Positions 11,420-17,496 of a DNA stretch of 18,946 nt are shown piece after piece. Below the pieces are notes generated by a model. It worked only from the letters and a program-made list of their open reading frames with translations, was not told the DNA's origin and did no database searches. The position numbers were made by a program, and so were the translations under genes. Position 1 is the first letter of the stretch, and the number at the start of each line of letters is the position of its first letter. This stretch comes from Actinomycetes bacterium (GTDB lineage: Bacteria; Actinomycetota; Acidimicrobiia; Acidimicrobiales; CADCSY01), in NCBI GenBank assembly GCA_025464025.1, contig JAODBP010000018.1, positions 1-18,946 on the forward strand, written 5' to 3'.

Positions 11420-12946
11420 TTGCGGGCCGTCGGGCGGGCGACCGTCGACGACGCCGGGCTGGCCCGGTGGGTCGAGCCGTGGGACGGCCTCGTGCACGAG
11501 GCCGTCGACGGCGATGTGCTCGACGGCCATGTCCTCGACGGTACGGCCTTCGTCGCCGCGTCCGGGCCGTTCCGGTCGTACCGCCGCACGGTCGAGGTCG
11601 CCCCCACCGCCGACGGCCGGCACGAGGTCACCTCCACCGCCGAGTTCCGCCTGGCCATCCCCTACTTCAACTGGCTCCTCGCCCTGCCGGTGCGGAACGC
11701 CCTGCGCAAGCCGGGTGCCGCCCTCCCCTGGTGGGGCCCGGCCGACCGGCTCGATGCCCGGGCCTCGAACGCCCTCGGCGTCCTCTGCTTCGCCTCCGTC
11801 GTGGCCGGCTACCTGGGCACGTCGATCACCCAGACCATCACGTTCGCCTCCGACGACTTCGGGCTCCACGGCGACCGACCCCAGACCGTGGCCCTCGCCG
11901 TGACCCGGCTCGCCGTGTTCCTCTCCATCGGGCTGGTGACGCTCGCCGACCACCGGGGCCGGCGGAAGCTGCTGCTGCTGTCGGCCGTCGGCGCCTGCCT
12001 GTTCGCGGCGACCACGGCGCTGGCACCGTCGCTCCCGTGGTTCACCGCGAGCCAGACCGTGGCCCGCGGCTTCTCGACCGCCCTCGCCGTGCTCATCGCC
12101 GTGGTGGCGGCCGAGGAGATGCCGGCCGGCGCCCGAGCCTGGGGCGTGAGCGTGCTCGGCATGAGCGCGGCCCTCGGGGCCGGCCTGTGCGTGCTGGCCC
12201 TGCCGCTGGCCGACGTGAACGAGGGCGGGTGGCGGTTGCTGTTCCTCGTACCCCTCCTCGCCCTGCCGCTCCTGCGCGACCTCGCCCGCCGCCTGCCCGA
12301 GAGCCAGCGGTTCACCGCCGCCCACGCCGTCGCCCGCATCGCCGGGCACGGCAGCCGGCTCGCGCTGCTGGCCGCGTCCGCGTTCCTGCTCCAGGTCTTC
12401 ACCGCCCCGGCCTCGCAGCTCCAGAACGAGTTCCTCCGCGACGAGCGGAGCTACACCGCCTTCGGCATCTCGCTGTTCACGATCTGCACGTCGACGCCAG
12501 CCGGGATCGGCGTGGTCGCCGGCGGCAAGCTGGCCGACCTCCACGGTCGTCGCATCGTGGGCGCCATCGGCGTGATCGGCGGGGTCGGCGGCACCGTGCT
12601 GATGTTCCTGACCCACGGCCCGGCCATGTGGGCGTGGTCGCTGGGGGCGTCGATCATCGGCGGGGCCAGCCTGCCCGCCCTCGGCGTCTACGGGCCCGAG
12701 CTGTTCCCCACCGGCGTCCGGGCCAAGGCCAACGGGGTGCTGGTGGTGGCCGGCGTGCTCGGCAGCAGCGCCGGCCTGCTCGCTGCCGGCGCCCTGTCCG
12801 ACTCGCTCGGCTCGCTCGGTCGGGCCCTCGCCGTCCTCGCCATCGGGCCGGCCCTGCTCGCCGTGCTGGTGGTGGCCCGCTACCCCGAGACGGCCCGGCT
12901 CGAGCTCGAGGACCTCAACCCGGAGGACCGGCCGACAGCGATGTGA
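11420..12946 (+). CDS. MFS transporter with an N-terminal extension
   Basis: This 508-residue protein has about twelve hydrophobic segments from residue 117 onward. Loop motifs of the major facilitator superfamily are present: LADHRGRRK (175-183), the equivalent LADLHGRR (371-378), and PELFPTGVRA (426-435), of the kind seen in sugar/metabolite porters. Substrate unknown. Residues 1-115 are soluble in character (WVEPWDGLVHEAV, FRSYRRTVEV, EFRLAIPYFNWLLALPVR) and are not part of a usual MFS protein. The start is taken as TTG 11420, the first possible start after an in-frame TAG; no ATG or GTG gives the full extension. It lies three bases after the stop of the small membrane protein. Its 3' end overlaps the convergent hydrolase gene by 32 bases. 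Confidence 0.85.
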   Translation: MRAVGRATVDDAGLARWVEPWDGLVHEAVDGDVLDGHVLDGTAFVAASGPFRSYRRTVEVAPTADGRHEVTSTAEFRLAIPYFNWLLALPVRNALRKPGAALPWWGPADRLDARASNALGVLCFASVVAGYLGTSITQTITFASDDFGLHGDRPQTVALAVTRLAVFLSIGLVTLADHRGRRKLLLLSAVGACLFAATTALAPSLPWFTASQTVARGFSTALAVLIAVVAAEEMPAGARAWGVSVLGMSAALGAGLCVLALPLADVNEGGWRLLFLVPLLALPLLRDLARRLPESQRFTAAHAVARIAGHGSRLALLAASAFLLQVFTAPASQLQNEFLRDERSYTAFGISLFTICTSTPAGIGVVAGGKLADLHGRRIVGAIGVIGGVGGTVLMFLTHGPAMWAWSLGASIIGGASLPALGVYGPELFPTGVRAKANGVLVVAGVLGSSAGLLAAGALSDSLGSLGRALAVLAIGPALLAVLVVARYPETARLELEDLNPEDRPTAM

Positions 12947-13493
12947 GCCACGGCCTGACGGCATCGACGATGGCCTGCTCGGCGCTCTTGAGGTCGTGGC
13001 CCTTGCCCTCGAGCCAGATGTGCGTGACCGGCCCCGGGATCACCGCGGCGTGGTGCTCGAGCTCGGCCGGCGTGCCGAACGGGTCGCGGGTGCCGGACAC
13101 GAACAGCACGGGCAGGTCCAGCCGGGGCAGGTGCTCGATGCGCAGGTTCTCCGGCTTGCCCGGCGGGTGGAGCGGATAGCTGATGAGCACGAGGCCGGCG
13201 GCGGGCAGGCCGTCGGCCACGGCCATCGAGCACATGCGACCGCCGAACGACCGGCCGCCGAGCACCAGCGACGCCGGGTCGACCTTCCACTTCCGGGCGA
13301 CGGCGGCGGCGGCCTCGACGACGTCGGCGATGGCCACCGGCGCCCGGTCGACCCCGGCCTTGCCCGCCCGTCGCCGCGGGAAGTCGTGCCGCTCGACCGG
13401 CAGCGGCGCCAGCTCGCGCTCGAGCAGGACCAGCGACGGGTTGTCGCGGTTGCTCCCCGCTCCCGGGGTCAGGAACAGCCCACCCGGCCTCAT
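12915..13493 (-). CDS. Small alpha/beta hydrolase (COG3571/KANL3-Tex30-like)
   Basis: This 192-residue protein begins LFLTPGAGSNRDNPSLV, the oxyanion/first-strand signature of a small alpha/beta hydrolase group. The likely triad is Ser82 in GGRSFGG, Asp137 in SGTRDPFG and His166 in GKGHDL. The length fits the minimal fold without a lid. The substrate is unknown, and an esterase or thioesterase role is possible. The ATG at 13493 overlaps the stop of the J-domain gene as ATGA (13490-13493), which fixes the start and implies coupling. It is the last gene of a four-gene operon starting with the S9 peptidase. Its stop lies inside the convergent MFS gene. Confidence 0.82.
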   Translation of the reverse strand: MRPGGLFLTPGAGSNRDNPSLVLLERELAPLPVERHDFPRRRAGKAGVDRAPVAIADVVEAAAAVARKWKVDPASLVLGGRSFGGRMCSMAVADGLPAAGLVLISYPLHPPGKPENLRIEHLPRLDLPVLFVSGTRDPFGTPAELEHHAAVIPGPVTHIWLEGKGHDLKSAEQAIVDAVRPWLTSLSAGPPG

Positions 13494-14188
13494 GCGTGCA
13501 ACAGGATGCGCCGGGCTTCGGCGAGGTCGGCGATGCGGTCGGCCGCGCCGTCGTGGGCGCCACCGTGGTCGGGGTGGGCCGCCCGCAGGAGCGAGCGGAA
13601 GCGGCGCTGCACCTCGCTGCGGCCGGGCGACGCGCCCGAGGCGAAGCCGAGGACGTCGAGGGCCCACAGCCCCGGGTCGGCGAACGCCCGGGCCGACCGT
13701 GTGCCGCCCCGGACCCCGCTGAGGTAGCGCACCAGCTCGGGGCCGACGGTGCCGTGCCAGCGAGCGCCCCGCCGCACGACGGCCAGCACCACGCGACGCT
13801 CGACCTCGTCGAGCTGGCCGGCGGCGTAGGCCGCGCCCAGCACCTGCGAGGCCGGGCTCCCTTCGCTCTCGAACTCGAACTGGAGGGCGTCGCCATGGCC
13901 GAGCAGGCGATGGCGGCTGTGGGCCAGGCCGTGCCGATCGAGCTGGAAGCGGTGGTGGAGGCGGGGTTGCGGGATGCGCCGGCCGGCCTCGAGGTCGTTC
14001 AGCAGGCGACCGAGCTCCTCGGAGAGGTCGTCCTCGAGCTCGCCGATGTGGGCGGCGACGATGCCGCCGAGCAGCAGCCCGCCGAAGCCGGGCGCCGGCT
14101 CGACCGGCAGCACGGCGCGGCCCAACGCCACCCGACGGGTCGGTGCGATGGGCCGGCTGTGCCAGATCTCCAGCTCGGCGAGGAGCAT
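13490..14188 (-). CDS. J-domain protein with a novel N-terminal region
   Basis: The last ~62 of 232 residues form a DnaJ-like J domain: WALDVLGFASGASPGRSEVQ, then RRFRSLLRAAHPDHGG with the HPD motif at 205-207, then a helix ending at the C-terminus. J domains stimulate the ATPase of an Hsp70 partner. The N-terminal ~170 residues (LEIWHSRPIAPTRRVALGRAV, LEDDLSEELGRLLNDLEAG, a His/Arg-rich segment at 76-98, and a helical part at 113-158) match no family I know. There is no signal peptide. The ATG at 14188 follows a TAGCTT box by six bases, so this gene may have its own promoter inside the operon. The upstream zinc-ribbon gene ends 28 bases away; the downstream hydrolase overlaps by ATGA. Confidence 0.8.
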   Translation of the reverse strand: MLLAELEIWHSRPIAPTRRVALGRAVLPVEPAPGFGGLLLGGIVAAHIGELEDDLSEELGRLLNDLEAGRRIPQPRLHHRFQLDRHGLAHSRHRLLGHGDALQFEFESEGSPASQVLGAAYAAGQLDEVERRVVLAVVRRGARWHGTVGPELVRYLSGVRGGTRSARAFADPGLWALDVLGFASGASPGRSEVQRRFRSLLRAAHPDHGGAHDGAADRIADLAEARRILLHA

Positions 14189-14194
14189 CCGTCG

Positions 14195-14200
14195 AAGCTA
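14195..14200 (-). promoter_or_regulatory. Candidate -10 box (TAGCTT) of the J-domain gene
   Basis: On the minus strand TAGCTT, a good TANNNT match, lies exactly six bases before the ATG at 14188, in the 28-base gap after the zinc-ribbon gene. There is no Shine-Dalgarno sequence. A leaderless transcript from an internal promoter would explain both. Confidence 0.42.
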
Positions 14201-14216
14201 CCGACCGCCCCGGCCT

Positions 14217-14807
14217 TCACACGAGCGGGCGGACGGCCTCCCGGAGCACCTTGGCCGCGGCCATGACCTCGTCCTCGTCGGCCTCGGCCCCGAGGAGGTC
14301 GGCCAGGGTGTCGCTCCGGCGCTGCACCTCGCGCCACACGTCGCCGTCGAGGCCGTAGGGCGGGCCGAGCTCGGACGCCCGCTCCGAGGCCTCCAGCAGC
14401 TCGACGATGGCCACGGCCGAGCCGGCGTCGTGCTGGAGCACGTCCGCCGCGACGTAGAGGGCGGACAGCACCTCGGCACCGCCGTCGGCGTCGTCCTCCT
14501 CGTCGTCCTCGGACTCGAGGGCGTCGGGGTTGTCGATCTCATCGATCAGCTCCTCGACCCGGTCGGCGTCAACCTCCTTCACGACCAGCTCCAGCTCCTC
14601 CCACCGGGCGGCGATGGCCTCGCCGGCGAGGGAGGTGGCGAGCTGGTGGCGCTCGCCGTCGCCCCAGTCGGCGAGGTCGTAGCCCACCTCGTCGTCGCCG
14701 GGCTCGAGCCGGGGGCCGTCGACGAGCGGTATCCCGCAGTCGATGCACGCCAGGCGCGCGCCCACGTACTGGGCCTCGCAGGCCGGGCAGGTCAGGACCT
14801 CGCTCAT
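14217..14807 (-). CDS. Acidic protein with an N-terminal zinc ribbon
   Basis: This 196-residue protein starts with a four-cysteine zinc-ribbon pattern: LTCPACEAQY (Cys7, Cys10) and ACIDCGIPLV (Cys21, Cys24). A strongly acidic middle follows (SEDDEEDDADGG, about 98-109), and then helices rich in Glu, Ala and Leu up to the C-terminus. It resembles bacterial zinc-ribbon adaptor proteins in general layout, but I cannot name a family or function. The ATG start has a clear Shine-Dalgarno (AGGAGA) seven bases ahead, between the peptidase stop and this start (9-base gap), so it is the second gene of the peptidase operon. Confidence 0.8.
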   Translation of the reverse strand: MSEVLTCPACEAQYVGARLACIDCGIPLVDGPRLEPGDDEVGYDLADWGDGERHQLATSLAGEAIAARWEELELVVKEVDADRVEELIDEIDNPDALESEDDEEDDADGGAEVLSALYVAADVLQHDAGSAVAIVELLEASERASELGPPYGLDGDVWREVQRRSDTLADLLGAEADEDEVMAAAKVLREAVRPLV

Positions 14808-14816
14808 CCATCTCTC

Positions 14817-16664
14817 CTAGTTCACGTGGGGCTGCGCCCCAGACCCATCGCCGCCCGGCTCGCTGGCGCTCGCGCGGTCGGCAGCATTCGCTTCGCTCAC
14901 GCTCGGAACATGGCGGTCGAGGAAGGCCTCGGTGCGCGCCAGCTCGTCGGTCACGGTGGCGGCGCGGCCCCAGCCGTGGCCCTCGCCGTCGTAGAAGTGG
15001 AGCTCGACGCTACGCCCCAGCGCCGTCAGCCGGTCCGCGATGGCCTGGCTCTGGGCCGGCGGCACCACCTCGTCGTCGGTGCCCTGGAGGATCAGGAGCG
15101 GGTCGACGATCGATCCGGCCCGCTCGACCGGCGACCGCTCGCGGTAGGCGTCGGCGTGCTCGGGCAGCGGGCCCACGAGCGTGTGGAGGTAGTGGGCCTC
15201 GTAGCGGTAGTCGACCTCGGCCAGGGCGAACAGGTCGGCCACCCCGTAGAGGTCGATGCCGGCGGCGCACAGCCCGGGGTGGGCGGCGAGCAGGTTGAGC
15301 ACGGTGAAGCCGCCGGCCGAGCCGCCCATGAGGACGATCCGCTCGGGGTCGGCCCAGCGCTCGCCGGCGGCCCGGATCCCGGCGGCCACGTCGGCCACGT
15401 CGAGCTCGCCCCACCGCCCGGCCATGGCCTGGGTGAAGGCCCGGCCGTGCCCGGTCGAGCCCCGGTGGTCGGGCACGAGGATGGCCCAGCCCCGGTCGAG
15501 CCAGTAGGAGAAGCGGGGCCGCCACTCGACCCCCCACTGGTCGGTCGGGCCGCCGTGGACCCAGCAGATGAGCGGCGGGCGGTCGACGCCTTCGGGACGG
15601 AACAGCCGGCCCGGGATCTCGACGCCGTCGTCGCCCGGCCAGGTCACGAGGTCGGGCTCGGGCTGCGGGGCGTCGCCGAAGGCCACCGGTCCGACGGCGA
15701 GCGTGCGCCGGTCGTCGCCCTCGTAGAGCACCACCTGGGTCGGCGTGCGGCCGCCGGTGCGGACGGCGACGATGCGGTCACCCACCCACGAGAGGCCGGC
15801 GTGCACGGCCCGCCCGAGCTGGACGACCCCGCGACCCGGCGTCCAGCGCACGAGGGCACCGAAGCCGCCTTCGTTGCGGACGAGGACCAGGGAGGCGCTG
15901 TCGGGCGCCCAGGCGTAGGACCGCTGACCCGGGCCCCAGGTCGGGCCGCCGTGCTCGAGCTCCTCGGCCAGCACCTGCGTGGTGCCGGTGCCGAGGTCGA
16001 GCACGGTGAGGTTGAGCCAGCCCCCCTCGTCGGACAGGTAGGCCAGTGAGCGGCCGTCGGGCGAGAAGCGGGGCTGCTGCACCTGCACGCCGTCACCACC
16101 GGCGATGGTCCGGCGGCTGGCGCCGTCCCAGACGACGATGCGGCTGGCGTCCCAGGGCATGGCCGGGACGTCCCACTCCGCCCACACGACCGACCGCCCG
16201 TCGGGCGACCACACCGGGTCGGCGACGAAGTCGACGTCGCCCGACACCTGCACCGGCGCCGAGCCGTCGAGGCCGGCCACCAGGACGTGGTGGGCGTCGA
16301 CCTCGTAGGCGACTCGCATGCCGTCGGGCGACATCGCCGGGGCCGCCAGCTCGTCGCCCTCCAGGAGGGCGCGGGCCGGGCCGCCCTCGACCGGCTGCCA
16401 CCACAACCCGCCCGCCCGACCGGCGTAGACCAGGGCGGTGCCGTCGGGCGCCCAGTCGAACGCGCCGCCACCCGTCGAACGTGACGGGAACGGCGCCGGA
16501 TCGGTGGTGACGACCACCTCCGGCCCCCCGGCGAGGCCGAGCACGACCAGCCGGCTGGCCCCGTTCTCGGTGGCCACGAAGGCCACCCGGGTGCCGTCCG
16601 GCGAGAGGCGGGGCTCGGCCACCGTCCGCCCGCCGGCGACCATGGCGGCGGTCACGCGGGGCAT
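14817..16664 (-). CDS. S9-family serine peptidase (prolyl oligopeptidase/acylaminoacyl-peptidase type)
   Basis: This 615-residue protein has an N-terminal beta-propeller with PD40/TolB-like blades marked by (S/A)PD(G/S) at about 21, 72, 112, 153, 201 and 253. The C-terminal alpha/beta-hydrolase domain follows from about 345. The triad is Ser449 in MGGSAGGF, Asp531 in LQGTDDEVVPP and His563 in YDGEGHGW; CWVHGGPTDQW supplies the oxyanion region. Such enzymes cleave short peptides or remove acylated N-terminal residues. No signal peptide is seen, so it is probably cytoplasmic. The ATG at 16664 is preceded by AAGGA at seven bases. Residues from about 588 are a Ser/Ala/Gly tail encoded by a repeat. 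It is the first gene of a four-gene operon. Confidence 0.9.
   Translation of the reverse strand: MPRVTAAMVAGGRTVAEPRLSPDGTRVAFVATENGASRLVVLGLAGGPEVVVTTDPAPFPSRSTGGGAFDWAPDGTALVYAGRAGGLWWQPVEGGPARALLEGDELAAPAMSPDGMRVAYEVDAHHVLVAGLDGSAPVQVSGDVDFVADPVWSPDGRSVVWAEWDVPAMPWDASRIVVWDGASRRTIAGGDGVQVQQPRFSPDGRSLAYLSDEGGWLNLTVLDLGTGTTQVLAEELEHGGPTWGPGQRSYAWAPDSASLVLVRNEGGFGALVRWTPGRGVVQLGRAVHAGLSWVGDRIVAVRTGGRTPTQVVLYEGDDRRTLAVGPVAFGDAPQPEPDLVTWPGDDGVEIPGRLFRPEGVDRPPLICWVHGGPTDQWGVEWRPRFSYWLDRGWAILVPDHRGSTGHGRAFTQAMAGRWGELDVADVAAGIRAAGERWADPERIVLMGGSAGGFTVLNLLAAHPGLCAAGIDLYGVADLFALAEVDYRYEAHYLHTLVGPLPEHADAYRERSPVERAGSIVDPLLILQGTDDEVVPPAQSQAIADRLTALGRSVELHFYDGEGHGWGRAATVTDELARTEAFLDRHVPSVSEANAADRASASEPGGDGSGAQPHVN
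14821..14905. repeat. REP-like palindromic segment forming the end of the peptidase gene
   Basis: The segment contains a perfect hairpin TGGGGC-TGC-GCCCCA (14827-14841), the 14-base core GCTCGCTGGCGCTC (14858-14871) also present at 6036-6049, and related GCTTCGCTCACGCTCGG units (about 14890-14906). It encodes the low-complexity tail of the peptidase. Shared core, hairpin and abrupt change of composition suggest a dispersed repeat that entered the coding region. The hairpin could also weaken transcription into the next gene. Confidence 0.5.
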
Positions 16665-16670
16665 CCGCCC

Positions 16671-16676
16671 ATCCTT
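16671..16676 (-). promoter_or_regulatory. AAGGAT: ribosome-binding site or -10 box of the peptidase gene
   Basis: On the minus strand AAGGAT lies six bases before the ATG at 16664. Read as a Shine-Dalgarno (AAGGA) the distance is ideal. Read as a -10 box it repeats the six-base spacing seen at other starts here. The sequence alone does not decide, but it supports this start codon. Confidence 0.4.
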
Positions 16677-16708
16677 GCGCGTCCGCGCCCCCGCCCGATG
16701 CGGGTGAG

Positions 16709-16733
16709 AAATGTGACATTTGTGGAACAATTG
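16709..16733. promoter_or_regulatory. AT-rich palindrome between divergent genes, candidate operator/promoter
   Basis: AAATGTGACATTT (16709-16721) is a perfect inverted repeat with one central base. It is followed by TTGTGGAACAA (16720-16730), a second inverted repeat, and CAATTG (16728-16733). This is one of the most AT-rich spots in the window and lies in the 93-base gap between the peptidase operon and the membrane protein gene. GTGACA (16713-16718) could be a -35 box with TCATGT (16736-16741) 17 bases on as a weak -10 for the plus-strand gene. Confidence 0.45.
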
Positions 16734-16757
16734 CCTCATGTGGGAGGAAGCGGGCCG

Positions 16758-17453
16758 ATGCGCCTCCTGATCGCCCTGGGGCTGTGGATCGCCGCCTCCC
16801 TCCCGCTCGCCCTCGTCGCCGGGCGCATGTTGCGGGGCGCCGCCCGCTCGGGCGGCCTCATCGACGAGGTCGAGTCCTACCTCCGCCGCCAGACCCAGTC
16901 GACCTCGAGCTGGCGGCACTCGGGGGCGCTGGCGTTCGCCGCCGGGCTGGTCGCGGCCGTCGTCCTGCTCGGCAACGAGGCCGTCCAGCAGCTCCCACCG
17001 GCCCAGGTCGTGGCTGACCACGTCCCCGGCACCACGACCACCACCACCGCTCCGGCGCCACCCTCCTCGCTGCCCACGACCGCCGCGCACCCGGGCCCGG
17101 CCCGCCGGTCGAGCCACCCGACCACGGTGGTGCCCATCCCGCCCACCACCGTCGTCGTCGACCAGCCCGACGACGACGGCCACCGCCACCGGCGACGGCA
17201 CCACGACGAGAACGCCACGCCCACGTCGGAGCGCACGACGACGACCGAGCGCGACGACACCGACGAGCACCGCCAGCGCCGCCATCGGAGCGACGACGAC
17301 GATGGCGAGGCGACCACCACCACGACGTCGTCCACCACGACCTCCACCACGGAGCCCACCGCCCCGCCCACCACCGGCGAGGGCTCCACGCCAGCCGGCT
17401 CGACGACCACGGCACCGTCGACCACCTCGACCACGCAGCCCGACCACGACTGA
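16758..17453 (+). CDS. Two-helix membrane protein with a long Thr/Pro-rich tail
   Basis: No family is recognised. The 231-residue protein has a first hydrophobic helix at about 2-22 (LLIALGLWIAASLPLALVAG), a basic loop, a second helix at about 55-72 (SGALAFAAGLVAAVVLLG), and then some 145 residues of low complexity. The tail has Thr runs (91-97, 186-198), Pro-Thr stretches and two charged patches rich in Asp, His and Arg (DDDGHRHRRRHHDEN at 138-152; about 165-183). The basic loop between the helices suggests a cytoplasmic loop and an extracellular tail that could be glycosylated, span the wall or bind metal. The ATG at 16758 is chosen because GGAGGAAG lies seven bases ahead; an ATG at 16698 in frame has no such signal and overlaps the promoter region. 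Confidence 0.75.
   Translation: MRLLIALGLWIAASLPLALVAGRMLRGAARSGGLIDEVESYLRRQTQSTSSWRHSGALAFAAGLVAAVVLLGNEAVQQLPPAQVVADHVPGTTTTTTAPAPPSSLPTTAAHPGPARRSSHPTTVVPIPPTTVVVDQPDDDGHRHRRRHHDENATPTSERTTTTERDDTDEHRQRRHRSDDDDGEATTTTTSSTTTSTTEPTAPPTTGEGSTPAGSTTTAPSTTSTTQPDHD
17029..17446 (+). repeat. Low-complexity ACC/ACG-rich coding sequence
   Basis: Runs of ACC, ACG and CCACC triplets, densest at about 17030-17052, 17311-17350 and 17400-17435, encode the threonine-rich tail of the membrane protein. The codons vary (ACC, ACG), so the peptide composition rather than the DNA repeat appears to be maintained. Length variation between strains by slippage would be expected. Confidence 0.6.
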
Positions 17454-17462
17454 GCAGGACGT

Positions 17463-17478
17463 GCCGGCTCGCGCCGGC
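17463..17478. promoter_or_regulatory. Hairpin GCCGGC-TCGC-GCCGGC upstream of glpX
   Basis: A perfect six-base-pair stem with a four-base loop sits ten bases after the membrane-protein stop and just before the glpX -10 box. With a 17-base spacer, the -35 region would fall at 17462-17467, inside the left arm. It may be an operator over the glpX promoter or a transcript end for the upstream gene. There is no T-run. Confidence 0.4.
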
Positions 17479-17484
17479 CATGGC

Positions 17485-17490
17485 TAAGGT
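17485..17490 (+). promoter_or_regulatory. Candidate -10 box (TAAGGT) of glpX
   Basis: TAAGGT matches TANNNT and ends six bases before the GTG at 17497. No Shine-Dalgarno is present. With normal -10 spacing, transcription would begin at the G of the start codon, giving a leaderless mRNA. Confidence 0.5.
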
Positions 17491-17496
17491 CCGGCC

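Noticed and set aside
11219..12964. 581-codon minus-strand frame opposite the MFS transporter
   Set aside because: Composition is Gly/Glu/His/Gln-rich without motifs, whereas the plus strand encodes paired MFS loop motifs and helices.
16698..16757. Upstream ATG start (16698) for the Thr-rich membrane protein
   Set aside because: No ribosome-binding site, would include the AT-rich palindrome in the coding sequence, and would add residues before a typical N-terminal helix. ATG 16758 has GGAGGAAG at proper distance.
17029..17446. Possible CRISPR array or tandem repeat locus
   Set aside because: Triplets vary and there are no spaced, equal-length repeats. The segment is in frame with a membrane protein and encodes its Thr-rich tail.
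16665..17447. Upstream extension of the peptidase frame (to give 876 residues)
   Set aside because: The added N-terminus is the antisense of the Thr-rich membrane protein. The ATG at 16664 has a good ribosome-binding site and starts the first propeller blade.
17463..17478. Intrinsic terminator after the membrane protein gene
   Set aside because: The stem is good but there is no T-run on either strand, and it sits over the expected -35 region of glpX. Kept as a regulatory candidate instead.
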